Shown piece after piece: positions 1 through 17,300 of a stretch of DNA of 64,000 nt. This DNA comes from Paraspadella gotoi (lineage: Eukaryota > Chaetognatha), in the NCBI GenBank assembly GCA_051294375.1, contig CM119266.1:176636-240635 (forward strand), given 5' to 3'. Position 1 is the first letter of the stretch. Each line of letters opens with the position of its first letter. Under the pieces are notes generated by a model. The model did not search any database. It was not told where the DNA came from and worked only from the letters and a program-made list of their open reading frames with translations. Both the position numbers and the translations under genes were made by a program.

Positions 1-2054
1 AGGCAGATCCGACATTGTTTGCTCAAACTTGTTATTTAAATATTTAGCCTTAATCTTAAAATTCAACATTTTTTAATAGAGATTTCCATTAGAAACTGAC
101 TGCCCAACTATACAAACGACATTGGGAGAAATTCCGGTGGAAAACATTTGTAAAAACGCACGATTCCGATAGCGTTGCATCTCAAAAGCTCGACTTTTTG
201 TTCTTGTAGCATTTGATAAAGAATTTACTATCAAACAAGCCAGGAGAAATGGATTACTCATCTCCGGAGAATTTTCTAACCTCATTTTTCAGCAGATCCC
301 GACTCTATAATTCACTTTGTCGGTCCGTTGGTCCGCCCCCTCAATATTGTCGGGCACTCACTTTTATCATGTCAGAACATCGAATTATGATAAATTATGC
401 AAAAAAACGAAGTCCGTCCGTCCGTCCGTCCGTCCGTCCCATTTAGCAAAAAACACCAATTACTCGTGATTGGATGGATGGATTTGAATGAAATTTTGTG
501 TGTGGGTAGGGAAGTGTGTGATTGAGCTGTATCTGAAGTTTCGATGGAATCGTCGAGTGGAAATGAGTTTAAATGGAAAAAATAAAAAAATATATTTCAC
601 TATTTGAACACCAATTACTGATGAGTGGATGGGGCAATTGACTTGAAATTTTGTATTTGGGTAGAAAAGTGTGTGATTAAACTGGAAATCAAGCTTCGAT
701 GGAATCGTTTGAGTGGAAATGAGTTTAAATGGAAAAAATAAATAACCTATTTCACTAATTGATTATGCTTCTTTTTCTTTTTATTTTAAATGTAAATGCA
801 AGATATATCAATTAATCAAATAATTAATCAGTTAATTAATCAATTAGTCAATTAATTAATCAATAATTAATTAATCAGTCAATTAATCAATCAAAACAAA
901 CATTTCTGATCAAATTAATTAATTAATTGCCTAATTAAATAATTAACTTGAATTAATTATTAATTAATTAATTACCGATAATGATCGTGGGAAGATCCGA
1001 CATTGTTTGCTGAAACTTGTTACTATAGAAATGAAAGGGAAATTTCACTTTTTTAAAATTACAAACGGGATTACTGTATGTTAGCATGAGAAATGGTACT
1101 TTGAATTATGAGATTCCAAAAGCCTTGTGTCCCTACAGCTCGACTTTTTTTTTCTTTTTAGTATCGATAATTTTTTTCCTATTAAACCACCATGGTAAAG
1201 TGAATTGGTCCAGTTTTCATCGCGAAATTTTTATTTAAAAAGAAATTAAAAGGAAGGTTGAGAAAAAAAACTGATTTTTCCTAATATCTTTTGAAGGAAC
1301 AAAGATAAAGGGATGGCCTTAATCTTAGGGCACATACAAGATACAATTTTAGAAATATTTTTGCTGAAACCTCTTACAGGGTGCGTGTCAAACTAAGTCA
1401 AAATTATAATTAATTTTAAAACTAATGATACCCCATAAAGATAAAAACAAATAGACTGCTTCTGGACGAAAAAATTTTCTATCTCTGATTTTATATAGAA
1501 CTGAAGGGGATTTTTTTCCTTGAAAACGATATAAACGTAACTGAAGTATGTTCCTGTTCAACAAAGTGTCTGAAGGGCTCTAAAAATTTTTCTTTACATT
1601 TTATTTGGTTATTTTGATATGATATGATCATGGGAAAGTGAATTAGTACATTTTGGTGAAATTTTTATTTAAAGTAAAAGTAAAAGACGAACTAACGATC
1701 GGAATTCTAAGAGTTTTCAACCGGGAGTCAGATTCAGGAAAAATCTTCTATGGCGAAAATCTTCCAAAGAAAGGGTGGATTTTCCGAAGATTTTGATTAA
1801 TATTTTCTATATTTATCGTCGGATTTCTTTGAAACTTAATATTTACAAAATTGCCATCATTCTACCTTGGCCGGTATAAGAATATATTAAAAAAACCTTT
1901 GGCTTTGTTCGTCAGAGCTTAGTCCTACTTAGTACTTAACCTTTAACCTAATTTTTAAACCTTACAATTAACTTTTGAATTGTAAAATTCGAATGAAATG
2001 TGTTTTGAACCGCAATCTCTTACCTTTTTACTGACAAAAAGTTGGCTAAAAAAG
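1..2054. repeat. AT-rich repetitive spacer with a tandem duplication
   Basis: No coding exon is supported here. Positions 1-37 recur in diverged form at 985-1025. A (CGTC)n run lies at 413-440. Two units of about 155 bp, at roughly 455-590 and 610-745, are clear tandem duplicates: both run from CACCAATTACT to a shared stretch containing GGAAATGAGTTTAAATGG. Positions 815-975 are a degenerate TTAATTAA-type low-complexity stretch. Confidence 0.6.
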
Positions 2055-2640
2055 CCTCTCGGAATGGCTCGTCAAACCCTTCAATCGCTGCGCCAAAGTA
2101 AATCTTTGAAAACTTTCGACAATATGTAGTTGTATTCATAATTCACTTAAATGTAGAAAATATATACATACATACATCATCGTAGTATGACGGTCTTTTA
2201 GGTTAATTTGAAAAAAAGTAAAAACATAAAAAATTTCATTTAGTTTTTGTTCTTTGTTTTCCTTTTTGTTTACCGAGACGTAGATATTTTGTGACGCACC
2301 TAAATTTAACCACAGATGTTAAGTTATAAAATTCGATTTTTAATCCATTTATTGACCCCCCCAACATTTTTATTTTTATCTTTTTGTTTCTTTTTTCTTC
2401 TTTTTTTCCTTTATGTTTTCTACATTTTTTTGCCCAATCATTTCAACTTTTTCTCTTTTTCAAATTTCTCTCCCTTTTTTCACAAACTTCACCTACTTTT
2501 TCTCCACCCCCCCATATTTCCCCTCTTCCTCCTCACAGTGCGGTTACGTCTACACCGATAATTGGGGTCCCTACCTGAAGCAATTTCAAACCGCGGATGG
2601 AAAGATCGACTACGCTGCCTTCATCAAATCACTTCGTTAA
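2055..2640 (+). CDS. C-terminal exon(s) of an EF-hand-like protein (partial)
   Basis: The last exon, 2539-2640, follows a pyrimidine-rich acceptor (CTCCTCACAG) and is open to a TAA stop. It encodes 33 residues beginning CGYVYTDNWGPYLKQF and ending ADGKIDYAAFIKSLR. The DGKIDYAAFIKSL part resembles the second half of an EF-hand loop plus exiting helix (acidic, Gly, Ile, hydrophobic pattern). A possible preceding exon, 2055-2097 (coding LSEWLVKPFNRCAK, donor GTAAAT), joins in phase 0 but has a weak acceptor and is much less certain. The rest of the gene would lie left of the window. The family was not identified. Possible polyadenylation signals (AATAAA) lie near 3023 and 3185. Confidence 0.4.
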
Positions 2641-3845
2641 ATGGGGACTTTTTTTCTTAAAATCGGGACTTGTCACTCAACCGAGACATTTTTGTTTAAA
2701 ATCGGGATTACAAATTTTAAACTCTTGAAACTGGAAAAGTAAAATTTGGTTTTCTTTTTTTTTTTTTTTTTTGTTCAATAGTCGCAGGTGATCGAAAATT
2801 GAAACTTTTTTCAATTTTAAAGAAATTCCCTAATTACATTTAAAAAAAATTAGGACAAGGCTCTTTTTATTAAACCTGGTATAACGAAGAAAAATTGCGT
2901 CCGTTTCAAGAGAAAACTCATGATCATTTGTGTGTACATTCACTGCTAGCTTTCGCGTTGTACATTACGTTCTTGGTTATACAGCTTTCAACCAAATAGT
3001 TGTATTTTTGGTTTTTAAATTGTAATAAAATGTATAAAATTTTGTTTAGATAAGTAAAACAAAAGTAGCTTAGCTCACCAGTTAAATTTAGTTTTCGTTA
3101 ATTTACGAAAAAAAATGTATTTTAGTATACAAAAGACAAGAATATGTTTTGACACACGCTTTACAAGTTTAAAACAAAAAATACTAAATAAAAAGCATAA
3201 AAAAGCAAAAGGCAAGCATTAGATCAACGTTCACGTAGAAATACAAAATACCGCAAATCAGCGATGAGCGAAAAATTAAAAACAAACAAAAGACATACAA
3301 TATAAGTAAAGTAAGAAGGTTCGGTACACAATTTCAATCGCCAAAAAAAAATTGACCGATTAAAAAAAAAATTCGCGCTATATTTTAAAAGTTTAAACGA
3401 ATTAACACGCGTTTCACAAACCTTTGCCATATATATAAATTCTAACTAATGTTAACAATAAAGCGCACTATATGTATTTCGAAGATCTTTTTTCAAAAAA
3501 TGTTTCGTTGCGATGGATTTTTTCTTTCGTTCGCGAAATTTCCGCAGTTTTTGTTTTGTTTTATTTTTTATCGTCCTTTTTTAATTATTTTAATTCTTTT
3601 CCAAAAATCGTTCAACGTCTCCAATGATTAACCACCACCGCAACAACTCCCACAAGACCATACGTCACTCCTCCCTCCTCATCACATTCGTCTAAGCCAC
3701 ACCGCTCATACAACTCCATTGTTCCGCCACTCAGCCTCCAAACGCTACTCCAATACTCCTCGTGTTCGCAACTCCTCCCCACGCCATTCTCTTCCTCTGC
3801 CACCCTTCCCCCTTACGCCACTCCCCCTCTAACGCCACTCCTCCC
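2641..3845. other. Non-coding spacer
   Basis: AT-rich sequence with no convincing exon. It probably includes the 3' UTR of the EF-hand-like gene on the left. Positions 3640-3845 carry pyrimidine-rich, imperfectly repeated CACGCCATTCTCTTCC-like units just beyond the stop codon of the beta-thymosin gene on the minus strand. Confidence 0.5.
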
Positions 3846-4907
3846 TCACGCCATTCTCTTCCTCTCCTCCTCTATTTCCTCCTTGGTCGGCAGCCACGTT
3901 TTGACGTTGGGCTCGGCGTGTTTGAGATTGACGTTGCCCGACGCGATGGTCGCCAGGATTTTGTCTTGAGACGTCACTCCCGATTTGTCCGAGACGTCGG
4001 CCTTTTTCAGACGACCTGGTGGCGGGTCAGGGGGTGGAAGAGGTGTAGGGTGTAGGTTCAGGGGGTGGAAGAGGTGTAGGGTGTAGAGTTCAGGGGATGG
4101 AAGAGGAGTAGGTGTAGGGTTCAGGGGGTGGAAGAGATGTTGGGTGTTAGGGTTCAGGGGGGTGGAAGAGGTGTAGGGTGAGTTTTTGGGAGAGGTTTTG
4201 TGTGTTCGTGTGTGGAGAGAAGATTAAGAGCCAGGGCGAGGAAAACAAGAGTTAATGACAATTATATGAATGGGATTTGATTTAATCGTTAGATAAATAT
4301 TAAATGTTACATAATAACATAATATTATGTGTTTTATCATAATTTTGTAAACCTCAAAGTCGGCGATGTTGAAAAGCTCAGACGTTCTACGAAAAACAAA
4401 AGGCCTTTTTTTCGTTTCTTGATTTTTTATTTTTTCCCCTATTTTTTTTGGGGGGGGGGTTAAATTTACTTTTTCAACATTTAAATTCTTTTTATTTATT
4501 TTTTTCTAGAAACAACCTTTCCATTGTACTTTTGCAATATTTTATGTTCGTTTCTTTGCTTTTTTTCCCTTTCGGCGAACTGCAGGTCACCGGCCCCTAG
4601 CAAACTCGCAAACAGAAAGCGAGAGAAAAATGCGGTGGCAATAGTCGTCGCCGTCGTCGTCGTCGCCGTTGTCGTCGTCGTCGTCCTCACTCTGTATTTG
4701 CAACGTCTGGGTCATTGATGCTTTTGTACCACGCATGTCTGATTTTGACAAATTGCTTTTTTTATCGCTTGACCGACTTTCTTTCCATTTTTTTTCAGTC
4801 TAAATGTTAACATTCAAATATTAATCTATGAAAGTTAATATTAAAACGGTAATCACCTGGTCATATCCGCTGATTTCGCCAAGGGGCAGCTTGGGTTGAT
4901 CCGCCAT
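3846..4907 (-). CDS. Beta-thymosin (two-repeat) actin-binding protein
   Basis: Exon 1 (4907-4857) starts MADQPKLPLGEISGYDQ, which matches the beta-thymosin N terminus (MADKPDLGEI..FDK), and ends at a GTGATT donor. Exon 2 (4015-3846) encodes LKKADVSDKSGVTSQDKIL followed by NLKHAEPNVKTWLPTKEEI and EEERKRMA, then TGA. This gives two actin-binding motifs, LKKADV and LKHAEP, and the typical LPTKEEIEEE helix. Beta-thymosins bind G-actin; multi-repeat forms in invertebrates can also promote assembly. The exons join in phase 0, but exon 2 reads GTC GTC TGA. One additional base before TG restores YDQVV-LKK, exactly the family's length (FDKAKLKK), so a one-base loss is inferred. Identity is confident; the junction is less so. 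No promoter is assigned. Confidence 0.8.
4021..4190. repeat. G-rich minisatellite in the thymosin intron
   Basis: Four to five imperfect copies of a roughly 30-40 bp unit, TCAGGGGGTGGAAGAGGTGT plus GTAGGG variants, directly beside the acceptor of thymosin exon 2. On the gene's strand it is a C/T-rich tract. Confidence 0.7.
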
Positions 4908-5926
4908 TATGATTGTTTATTTTTCTTTTCTTTTAAAGATTAAAAGAACTTTCTTGGCAGTTTGGACGAAGACTCGTCTCTCCGATTGCTATGATCGCTA
5001 ACAAGATATTCAAGTTCGGACTAAGAAAAACGTAAATGTTGTAGATGAAAAGATAAAACAACGAGAAACTTTCAACAGATTATTTTCCAACACCAAATTT
5101 TTAAAAATAAAAAAAGACGAATGAATAATGAATTAATTCAGTTTGTTGAGTATTTTTTGGTAAATTTTGGGTAATATTTTTGTAATACCAGTAAAGTGTT
5201 TAAATAAATGGATTCAGCGAAAATTTAATCACGTTTATTATTTTGTTCGTATTTAGGACAAGTGTAGTAATTTAACAGGTACAAAATCACCAAATAAGAA
5301 AAATCATCTTTAAACAAAGACGCGACGTCATTCGGCAAAACAAAGAAAATTTGCGTCTCAATGAGGTGGGCATTGCTTTTGGCAGATGACAGCCACTCCG
5401 TGATTGAAGCCAAAACCCGCGTTTTACAAAAGTGCATTTCGAGAAACCAAGAGCGGCGATTAAAAAGGAAAGTCTCATTGATAAGGCAAGGAGCGGATTT
5501 AGCCAGAAGCACAGGAAAAGAATTCCGTCCGTAAGAAAAAAAACTGGGAATTGCCATTCGCCGAACAAAGGAAGAGTCTTTCTCCCAAAGTTAAAGTCGC
5601 GCAGACGGAGAAAGAAGCGAGGAAGTAGTTGAGTCATTTGGTTGCATGAGGAGCTGATGAGGAGGAGGGGAAGCAGGAAGAGGAAGAAGAAGTGAGTGGA
5701 GGAGAGAGAAGAGGAGGATAACTGAATCATCGTGGAAGAATCTGGAGAAACCGACCATTCACTATTTTTCTTCTTTTTTTTTTTGAGGTTTTGTAAAAAA
5801 AAATGGGGGAAAAAGAAAAACTCAGCTGATGGCGAATGTGAATAAGATAGAGGAAAAAGAAGAGGAGAATATATGGGATGATGGAGGGAAGGAAGGAGGG
5901 AGAAAGAGAGGGAGGGAGAGAGAGAG

Positions 5927-5957
<31 letters not shown>

Positions 5958-6295
5958 GAGATAGAGAGTGTATAAATTAATATTTTGGCGACCAAAAACT
6001 ACTAAAATAGCTTAACAATAAAAAAACATTTTTATTTCTAATTCCGATACCGATAAAGATTCAAACAATGATTCCATTTTTAAGTTAAACTCAACCTAAC
6101 TTTTTTTAAAGGTTCGTTTGAAAAACGTTTAAAAAACTCAGACAAAAAAGTTTGGATTTAAATGATCGTTCAGATTTCGCCTTCGACAAGAAAAAAAAAA
6201 GTTTTCAATTGAAATTAAAAAAACAAAACAAAAATTGAAGAACAAAATTGCACAGCTTTTCCTGAATGCCCCATTTTATCTTAAATTTGGAATTA

Positions 6296-6420
6296 GGTTA
6301 GAGGTTAGGGTTAGGGATTGAGTTAGGGATTAGGTTTGTTGTTAGGGTTAGGGATTTGTGGTATGGATTATCGTTTAGGGTTAGAGGATAGGATTAAAAA
6401 TTAAGAGATTAGAATGAGGG
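6296..6420 (+). repeat. Interstitial TTAGGG-like stretch
   Basis: Interspersed GGTTAGGGTTAGGG and degenerate TTAGGATT units, about 120 bp. This resembles short interstitial animal telomere repeat but is too degenerate to be a chromosome end. Confidence 0.5.
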
Positions 6421-6715
6421 GTTAAGATTAAGGAGAAGTTTGTAAGTTGAAATTAATATTTTCATTAAATATTAAAAATAAAATTCAATTCTATGACAAA
6501 CGAAAAAAAAAATGGGGCACTCTCGGAAAAGTGAGCCCAAAAAAATTCGTCCATTTCCATCTTATTCCATCTGAATTCGATTTCCTTCTTTGCGCTTTCA
6601 TGCAAATTCGATGCAAGAATTTTTTCCTCGCAATGGAAAGAAAAATATCAGCCAGAAATAACAAGTTTTTCTTGAGACGAGGATGTAAGAAGTAGGAAGG
6701 GAGTGTGGGCGGGCG

Positions 6716-6717
<2 letters not shown>

Positions 6718-6795
<78 letters not shown>

Positions 6796-6833
6796 GAGCG
6801 AGAGAAAGAGAGAGAGACAGACCGTCAGACCGG
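6718..6833. repeat. (GA)n microsatellite
   Basis: Nearly pure AG dinucleotide array with a few GC interruptions. Overlapping Ser-Leu and Arg-Glu ORFs here are artefacts. Confidence 0.95.
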
Positions 6834-7089
6834 CATATAAAAAAACCAAAATTATAAAAAGTAAACTAGTAAACCTCGTGAATCAAACGTCTGAACCATC
6901 GATCTTTCGGTCGTTTCACATTTTTTCGTGAGTCAACGGAAAATCTCATGGGATCGAAAGTGAAGATGAGTCATTTAAAACAAAATAGATATGTGAAAAT
7001 CATTGAAGAATAATTTTGTTGATTCCGCAGCGAAAGAAAATATTGAGAGAGAAAAGCGACGTTATTATTGAGCAAAATTTGAAGATGGA

Positions 7090-7360
<271 letters not shown>

Positions 7361-7693
7361 GTAGTTGTTTTAGTAAAAATCTTTTAAAATAAAAACAACA
7401 TTGTAGTTATAAATTGAAATAACAACCAATCAACTCAACGAAATATACAATCTAAAACATTGATTTATCACAGTTGTTTCGAAAAGTATGGAGGATATTT
7501 TTATATCTATAGAAACAATAGCCGCTGAATTGACTCTTTTATTTTTAGAATTTCCAGGGGGTATATCGCAATTAATGAAAAAATTATTTAAACAGCAGGC
7601 TCTCCAGTTAATTTTGATTGATAAACGAACTTTGATATTCTCAACAAACGTCGATGCATAAAGTAAATAAAAATCTTGAAACAAAAAAAATAG

Positions 7694-7813
<120 letters not shown>

Positions 7814-7816
7814 TGT

Positions 7817-10837
<3,021 letters not shown>

Positions 10838-11337
10838 GGCGACGGGGAGGTGTTCCGGCGAATGCAGAGTTTTGTGTAATAGTTTCAGTGATTTTTATAA
10901 AAAAAAAAATAAACTAAAAAATAATATTAAATAAGAAATTTGAATAATAAGGCGGAGCAGCAAAGCCAATACAAGAGATAAAGCTAATAAAATTCCCGAG
11001 TAAGAGACAAAGGCACCAAAAATCAAAAATTGCAACCGAGTCATGTTTGGGTTGTTGCACTTGTTGTCAAATTAGTGGTACATTTAAAATGATAAATATT
11101 AAATCAGTCTAAAAATTGAAAGAATCAAAAATTGATTCTTGTAGCGAAAAAAAATGCAGCATTTACAGCACCAAGAAGATATGAGGATGATGTAGAAGGA
11201 AAATTTTTAATCTTCACATAGCTCGAGAGCTTTATATTGTTTAAGGGCAAATTTAACTTCTTTTTTTTTTTTGCAATATCAAATTTATTTTATAAAAGCC
11301 AGATTTGATGTCATGAATATCTTCTTCTAAAACGGCC
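10838..11337. other. ARPC1 upstream / talin 3' flank
   Basis: About 500 bp between the ARPC1 start and the talin stop on the same strand. It is AT-rich, with no ORF. It must hold the ARPC1 promoter and the talin 3' UTR; no specific promoter element could be assigned. Confidence 0.5.
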
Positions 11338-14300
11338 TCATTGCGGCACTTGACTTCTCCTCAAAGATTTCCTGTAATTCAACTGTTGCCTCTTCTTCAG
11401 CAACGCTTCTCTCTTCTCTCTCAATTCTCTCTCCGCTTTCTCCACTTCGATCAGCGCGTCCCGTTCCTCGATCATCCTTCTGATTCTCATCTTCCCACCA
11501 TCGTCGACATCCTCGCCACACGCTCCGTCCGTGCTCGACCGACCATCCTCGGCCGCCGGCTTCTGACTCTCGGCTGCCTTGACCAGATTCTCTGAAGCCT
11601 TCCGTACTGCCGTTCCGGCCTCTTGTAGCCTCTTCATGTTCTCCGACTCTTTTCCCGCCTTAACCTGCGCGGCGAGGATGAGCTGTGCCGTGGAGGAGGC
11701 GACCAGCTTGGCGGAGCTGATCAAGCTTTCCTCTGAGCCCGTGCCCTGTACCATGGCGTTGGCGGCTTCGCAGAGGGAGTTGGTAGCGGCGGCAACATGC
11801 TGAGCGGCGGAGACGAGCCCCTTGGACCAGCGGTACTCTTCGTCATGGTGTCGAACAGACACTTCGCTATCGATGATGCCCTTTTCTATGAGCTCCTTTT
11901 GGGTATAAGAGGCGGCCTTGATCAAAGCCGAACTGGCATGGGCAATCGCCTTGGCCGCCTCAAGGATCTGCTCTTCGAAATTAAGGGAGTCATCGACTTC
12001 AGCGACGACGGTCTTGCGAGGTTTGAGCAACGCCAATTTCTTGGCGGCCGCGTCAATCGAAGCCGCGGCTACCAACAAATCTCTTTCCGCAATCACTGTG
12101 GGGTCGTCTGGGTTGACCCAGTCCTCACCCTTAAGACACTCGGCGGCTCGAGTCACTGCCGTTACAGACTGGGCCACGTTTTTTGAGAATTCTCTGAGGT
12201 TTTCTTTTTTGGCATCTGGGAGGTTCATTTCTTGTAGGATTTTTATGTAAAACTTTGCACATTCTCTGGCCGCAGACATGATAGTAGACTTTGTTTCAAT
12301 GTCAGCAAATTTTGATGCTGCAGCGGCCATCTTTAGTAAATCGCAGAGAGCTTGGCGACCAGAGTCAGAGCCAATATCTAAATCATCATTGCTCAATCCA
12401 GCAGCCATTGTTTTGGAGGTGGCAGATGTGACCAACTTTGTTGTGTTAATCAGATCCTCTGGACTGCAAACCAATTCATCAGCATAATTTGTTTGATGAC
12501 TTTTTTCAATCTCTTGTGCAATAGCAGAGATCGCACCATTTAAAGTAACATTCTTCTGCATTTTAGAATTTTCAATGCCCTCGATATTTTGTTTCACTGT
12601 TGTAATATTGTTTCTAATAGCTTCTAATTTTGGCTCAAATTTTTGGGAATCAGAATCTTTTTGATGGAGTGATTGCTTGACTTCATTCACAAAATCTTTG
12701 CTGCTTTGCAAAAGTTCTTTGAAGCAAGTCAGCAAGGCGACTTGAACGGACATGTCTTTGATGGAAGCTGCAGACATATTTTTCATCTTCTCCGAAAGCA
12801 TTAAAAGGCTATTATTTATTTTTGGAATGTTTCCTGCAACACTTGTTTCATCAAGTGCATTTGGAATTTGTGTCAGATTTGTCTCAAGAGAGTTCAGCAG
12901 GCATTCTATGTCAGATTTCAGTGGTTTTGAAGATGGATCTCCTTCACTTTGCATTCCAGCTGAAACAAAAATAAGAGTGGTATCAATGTCAGCTAGTATG
13001 CCTTCTAAAGAAGAAAGTGTGGAGATACAAGACTCTGTGCCTTCTCCAGACTTTTTCAAAGACTTTAGCACGTTGGCCAACTTCAACTGGGCGTCTTTGA
13101 CTACAGAATTTGTTTCCTCAGGAGAGACATTGTTGCTCTCAATATTCTTGTTTACCAAACCTAACAAATTTTGCAGGTCATTTGCGAGTGCTTTAAAAGT
13201 ATGAATAGTCGTCGATTGAGTATCTTGGACAAACATAGCAATTTTTTTGGAAAGTGCCTCATACACATTTGCTGCCTCGGCAAAGGTTTCAAAGACCTCC
13301 GGAGAATTGGCCAAAAGCTTTATTTTTATCTGATTTAATGATCGACTCAATTTCTGGATATCTTTTAGAAGCTCTTCCAATTCGATGCCTTCTGATGCGT
13401 TAGGACGGGACGTGGGTTCTAAATTGTTTAAACCATTTTGAATTGCAGATTTTATGCCATGAACTTGACCTAGATCTACCATCAGACATGAAATTGCTTC
13501 AATGAGCTCATTGATAGAAGATTCTGCATCTTCTTTCGACTCTGCGAGTGACACTCTCGATGAAATATTTTCTGGGTCTGTGTTAGTTATATTGGTGATG
13601 AAAGTTTTGATGCTTTCTCCCGCTGTCTTAGCGTTATTGACTATTTTGTCTTTGCTACGCTCATTTGGAGCTTGCGCAGCTAATCTTATAGAACCGTTTA
13701 ATAAAGGGTCAAAGAAATTAATCAGCTCTTTAACACTTAAACCTAATCGGTTGGGAGCATTTGTGGCGGCATTAACAACGTTATCCAGTTCTTTCAAAGC
13801 TTGTTTACTTGCCAAAGTAACTTTTTGATGGTCCCCTTCCAAACTTGTTTCATCTCCAAATTCTAATCCATTTATGACTGCCTCATCTATTCCTTGAAGC
13901 AAAGACTGTATAACTGCAGAAGCTTCTTGGCATTCTACTAATCCAGGGCGATTTCTTTCAATTATTTCTCCTATTTCTTTAATTATTTGCAATAAAGCAT
14001 TGGAATTGACATTAATGTCAGAATCAGTAGCTTTGGAATATTTATTGATACTTTCTTTTATGAGTTCTATGGCCGAATCCAAGAGTTGCAAATTTTGTTT
14101 TCTTATATCATCAGTAAGTTCATTACTTTCTTTTTCCAGGCTTTTATCTCTCACAGCATTGCACAGCAGGTGCAAATTTTCGATAAATTCTTCAGCTTGG
14201 TTTGTTTTCTTTGATGTGTCCCCATCTTTAATGGCAGTTATAATATTGGAAGTAACTTTTGCAAGATTTTTACTGTAGATAATGTACTTCTTTTTAACTG

Positions 14301-17300
14301 AATCTGAAACTGTTGCAAATGATGATTCCTTTGCTACATTACAAATATTTTTAACATCAGCGATCAAATTTTCAGTGGCCTTCGTTCGGTTTGCTGGATC
14401 TACATCATTTAACAGTGTGTCAATATGATTTTCTAATCTTTTCTCAGTATCATTAAACAAATTAGCATCCAGAATTGCCGCTATTGGTCGTTTAACATCA
14501 TAGCATGCAATCAGTTCATTTACAAGCTCTGTAACCCCCTGTTCAGCTTTTCTGACTCCTAAAACGATATTTTCACTGTTATCAGTGGCGAATCCTGTGT
14601 TTAGTAGAGAAATTGATGAGCTTATACTATCCGATCTCTTCAATAAATGTTTTTTTATTTCAAAGTGATTTGGACTTTTTTTGGAAACATCAATTTCATT
14701 ATTATCTATTTTATTCTTCAATTGTTGTAGTCGCTTAATGGCATTTTCACATTCTTTTATATGTGCAGTACCATCCCATTTAAGAGATAGAAGCTGTTTT
14801 AAAGAATCGGTCACTGTTTTCACAGCAGTTAACAATTTTTCATCCTCTGGCGGTTCATTTGAAATATCAATCTGGATTTCAAGCAAATTCAATAGAAGAG
14901 AATTGGATGCATTTAAAACATCCTCAATCATCGGTTTGACGTCACCTACAATGTTTTGATCATGGAAAGACAGAAGTTGATAGCTTGTTTCCATAAAGAC
15001 AGAAATGCTTTTATTAAATTTTTCTGGAAATGACCGAGGAATTCCTGAAGATGAATGTGCTAAGCCAGAAATACAAGAATCGAGACCAGATAATGCACTA
15101 AGAAATTGTGAAACTGCATCTTCAAAAGCTAGATTCTCAGTTGATAAGCTCAGGTCATCACTAAAAACTTTGTGATAGCCACTTATCTTATCAATGTTGT
15201 TTTGAAGTTGTTTAGCAAATGGAGATAATTTAAGGAAGTCTATGTATTCATTTTCAAGTTTTTTGACATCAGCTTCTATGCAAGATTTCGTGTTAGGATC
15301 ATTAAAGTTTGCTGCTCTTGAAAATTCCAATAATTTGGCTGTACTATTCGTAACGTCTATACCTTTTGATAAAAGTTGTTGTTTAGAATCAGCATCAATA
15401 TTTTCATCTTTTAGTTCCGCCTTCAAATTATGAATGAAAGTTTTGAGATTTTTCTCTATCTCTTTACTAAGAGCTTTTAAATCTTCTTTAGTGTGATCGT
15501 TAAAACCGTAGACCAAGTTTTTTGTTGATTTTAGCAGAGATTTGGCTGCCAGAGCAATGTCTGGATCATGCTTTTCTGTGAAGCTCAATGAACGTATCAA
15601 ACCTTCATTGCTTGAACCAGAGTTAAAGGCTATAAGTTCTTGCTGAGTAGAATTTAAATTTCTTATTGCATTATCCAGAAAGGATGATTCATGCAATGGT
15701 TGCAATAAATCACTCGAGGCTTTGGTCAAAGATATAGCTTCTTGAAGGACTTGACAAAATTCTGATAATAGTAAAGCTTCAGATTCGTTGTTCAAAGTTG
15801 GAACCACGGAGCGACACTTTTCCACATAAGAATCAGCTTGAGTCATGCATTCTTCACAAAGGGCTCTACATTCTGTCAAATTTTTCCTGTAGACATCGTC
15901 GTCTTCTTTTTCCGCCAACTTCTGCACCGCGAGAATCATATTCCTCGCAAACTCCTTCATCTTTGCATTCTTCTCTCGAAGCCCAGAAATTGGTTGATGT
16001 TGGGGGTTGGTTTTGGCAAGGAATTCCGCGGCGGAGGCAGTTAGAATTACAGCTTGCGAGAGTTGCAGAGATTCTGATTTGAATTTATCGCCAAGCAAAT
16101 ACCTCAGACTGTCATCAGTACCCAAATTTACGGCAATCAAGAAATCATTTAAAGCCTTTGTAAAGTTTTTCTCACCCGCCACGTCCTCTCCCCCGATTTC
16201 ACCTGCGGTGTGAATCACATGATCAGTTGTCTCTTTCAAGATAAAAATGGCGTCGTTAACGTCATCTGCCTTGTCTGGTGATTCTTGAATCACTTGTTCC
16301 AGCATAGAAGCAATTGTAGAGCTGAGTTTGGACAAGTTGTTCACACGCGTTTGAACTTTGTTTTTATCGGCAAATGAGACTTTGATGAATTTGACTTCAT
16401 TGACAATGTCTTCCAAGAGCTTGTCTAGAGAATCTTTGTCCTCAGTCACAGAGTGAGGTTTTTGAACGGCATCCATTAAATCTCTCAATGATTTTGTGAC
16501 CTCTTCAGCGGATTTCTCAATGTCCGCCAATTTGGACTGATCGATGCAAGAGCTGTGCTTCAGACTGCTAATCAAATCGTCCATAGCGTCGGTAACTCTG
16601 CTGATCGCATCCAATAAAACGGACTGAGCAAGTTGAACCTTCAAATGTGGGTAGAGTAAGTCGCCACTCTTTTGCAGATTGTCGACGCAATCCACAAAAT
16701 GTTTGAGCGATTTTTTTATGGATTCTTCTTCTTCTGGTGATGGATTGTCGATAGACTTCTCAATGGCGTTGACCAGGTTATCCGACGCCGCCTTCAGCTT
16801 TGACGAGATATCCCTATATGGCTTCGGGTTCAACATCTCGGCTGTGACCAACTCCATCAACGGCTTTGCCTGCGCCGCCAAATCTTTGGCAGCCTTTTCG
16901 ATCTTCTCGTGATCTTGCAGATTTCCCGCCACGTCTAAAAAGTTGCCAAACTCATTGACCAACAGTTTAACCGCATTGGTCAATTTTCCCTTCTTAACCG
17001 CGGCGGTTTGGAGCGAGGTAAACCTTCTTGTCTCTTTCAGAGCCTCTTCAAAATTCAGCGATAAATTGTTGACGACTTCGTCGGCTTCTTTAAATTTCTT
17101 TTCCGATTCCTCGATGTGAATTCCATTGACGAGTTTCCCTAGATTGGCGTTGAACCTTCCCAGGTGCGCTTGAAGGGCCTGTTGACGCAGGAGTGCCTCC
17201 TCATTGGTCGTGGCTTCATCGCGAAAGGGTAGGTAATCGTAGTCATCCTCCTCTGAGGCCGAGTGCAACGATTTTAAATTCCTTTGCGCGTTGCCCATCG

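Noticed and set aside
2316-2538. Hydrophobic Phe-rich ORFs before the EF-hand-like exon
   Set aside because: The region is the T-rich polypyrimidine tract of the acceptor at 2538; only 2539-2640 looks coding.
4690-4760. Candidate middle exon of the beta-thymosin gene (codes HAWYKSINDPDV or GTKASMTQTLQ)
   Set aside because: Neither phase links exon 1 to exon 2 and neither reading resembles a thymosin repeat.
5225-5730. Overlapping minus-strand ORFs of 110 and 147 codons, and a plus-strand ORF in the same place
   Set aside because: No family motif, hydrophobic low-complexity start, and no matching splice signals; likely chance ORFs.
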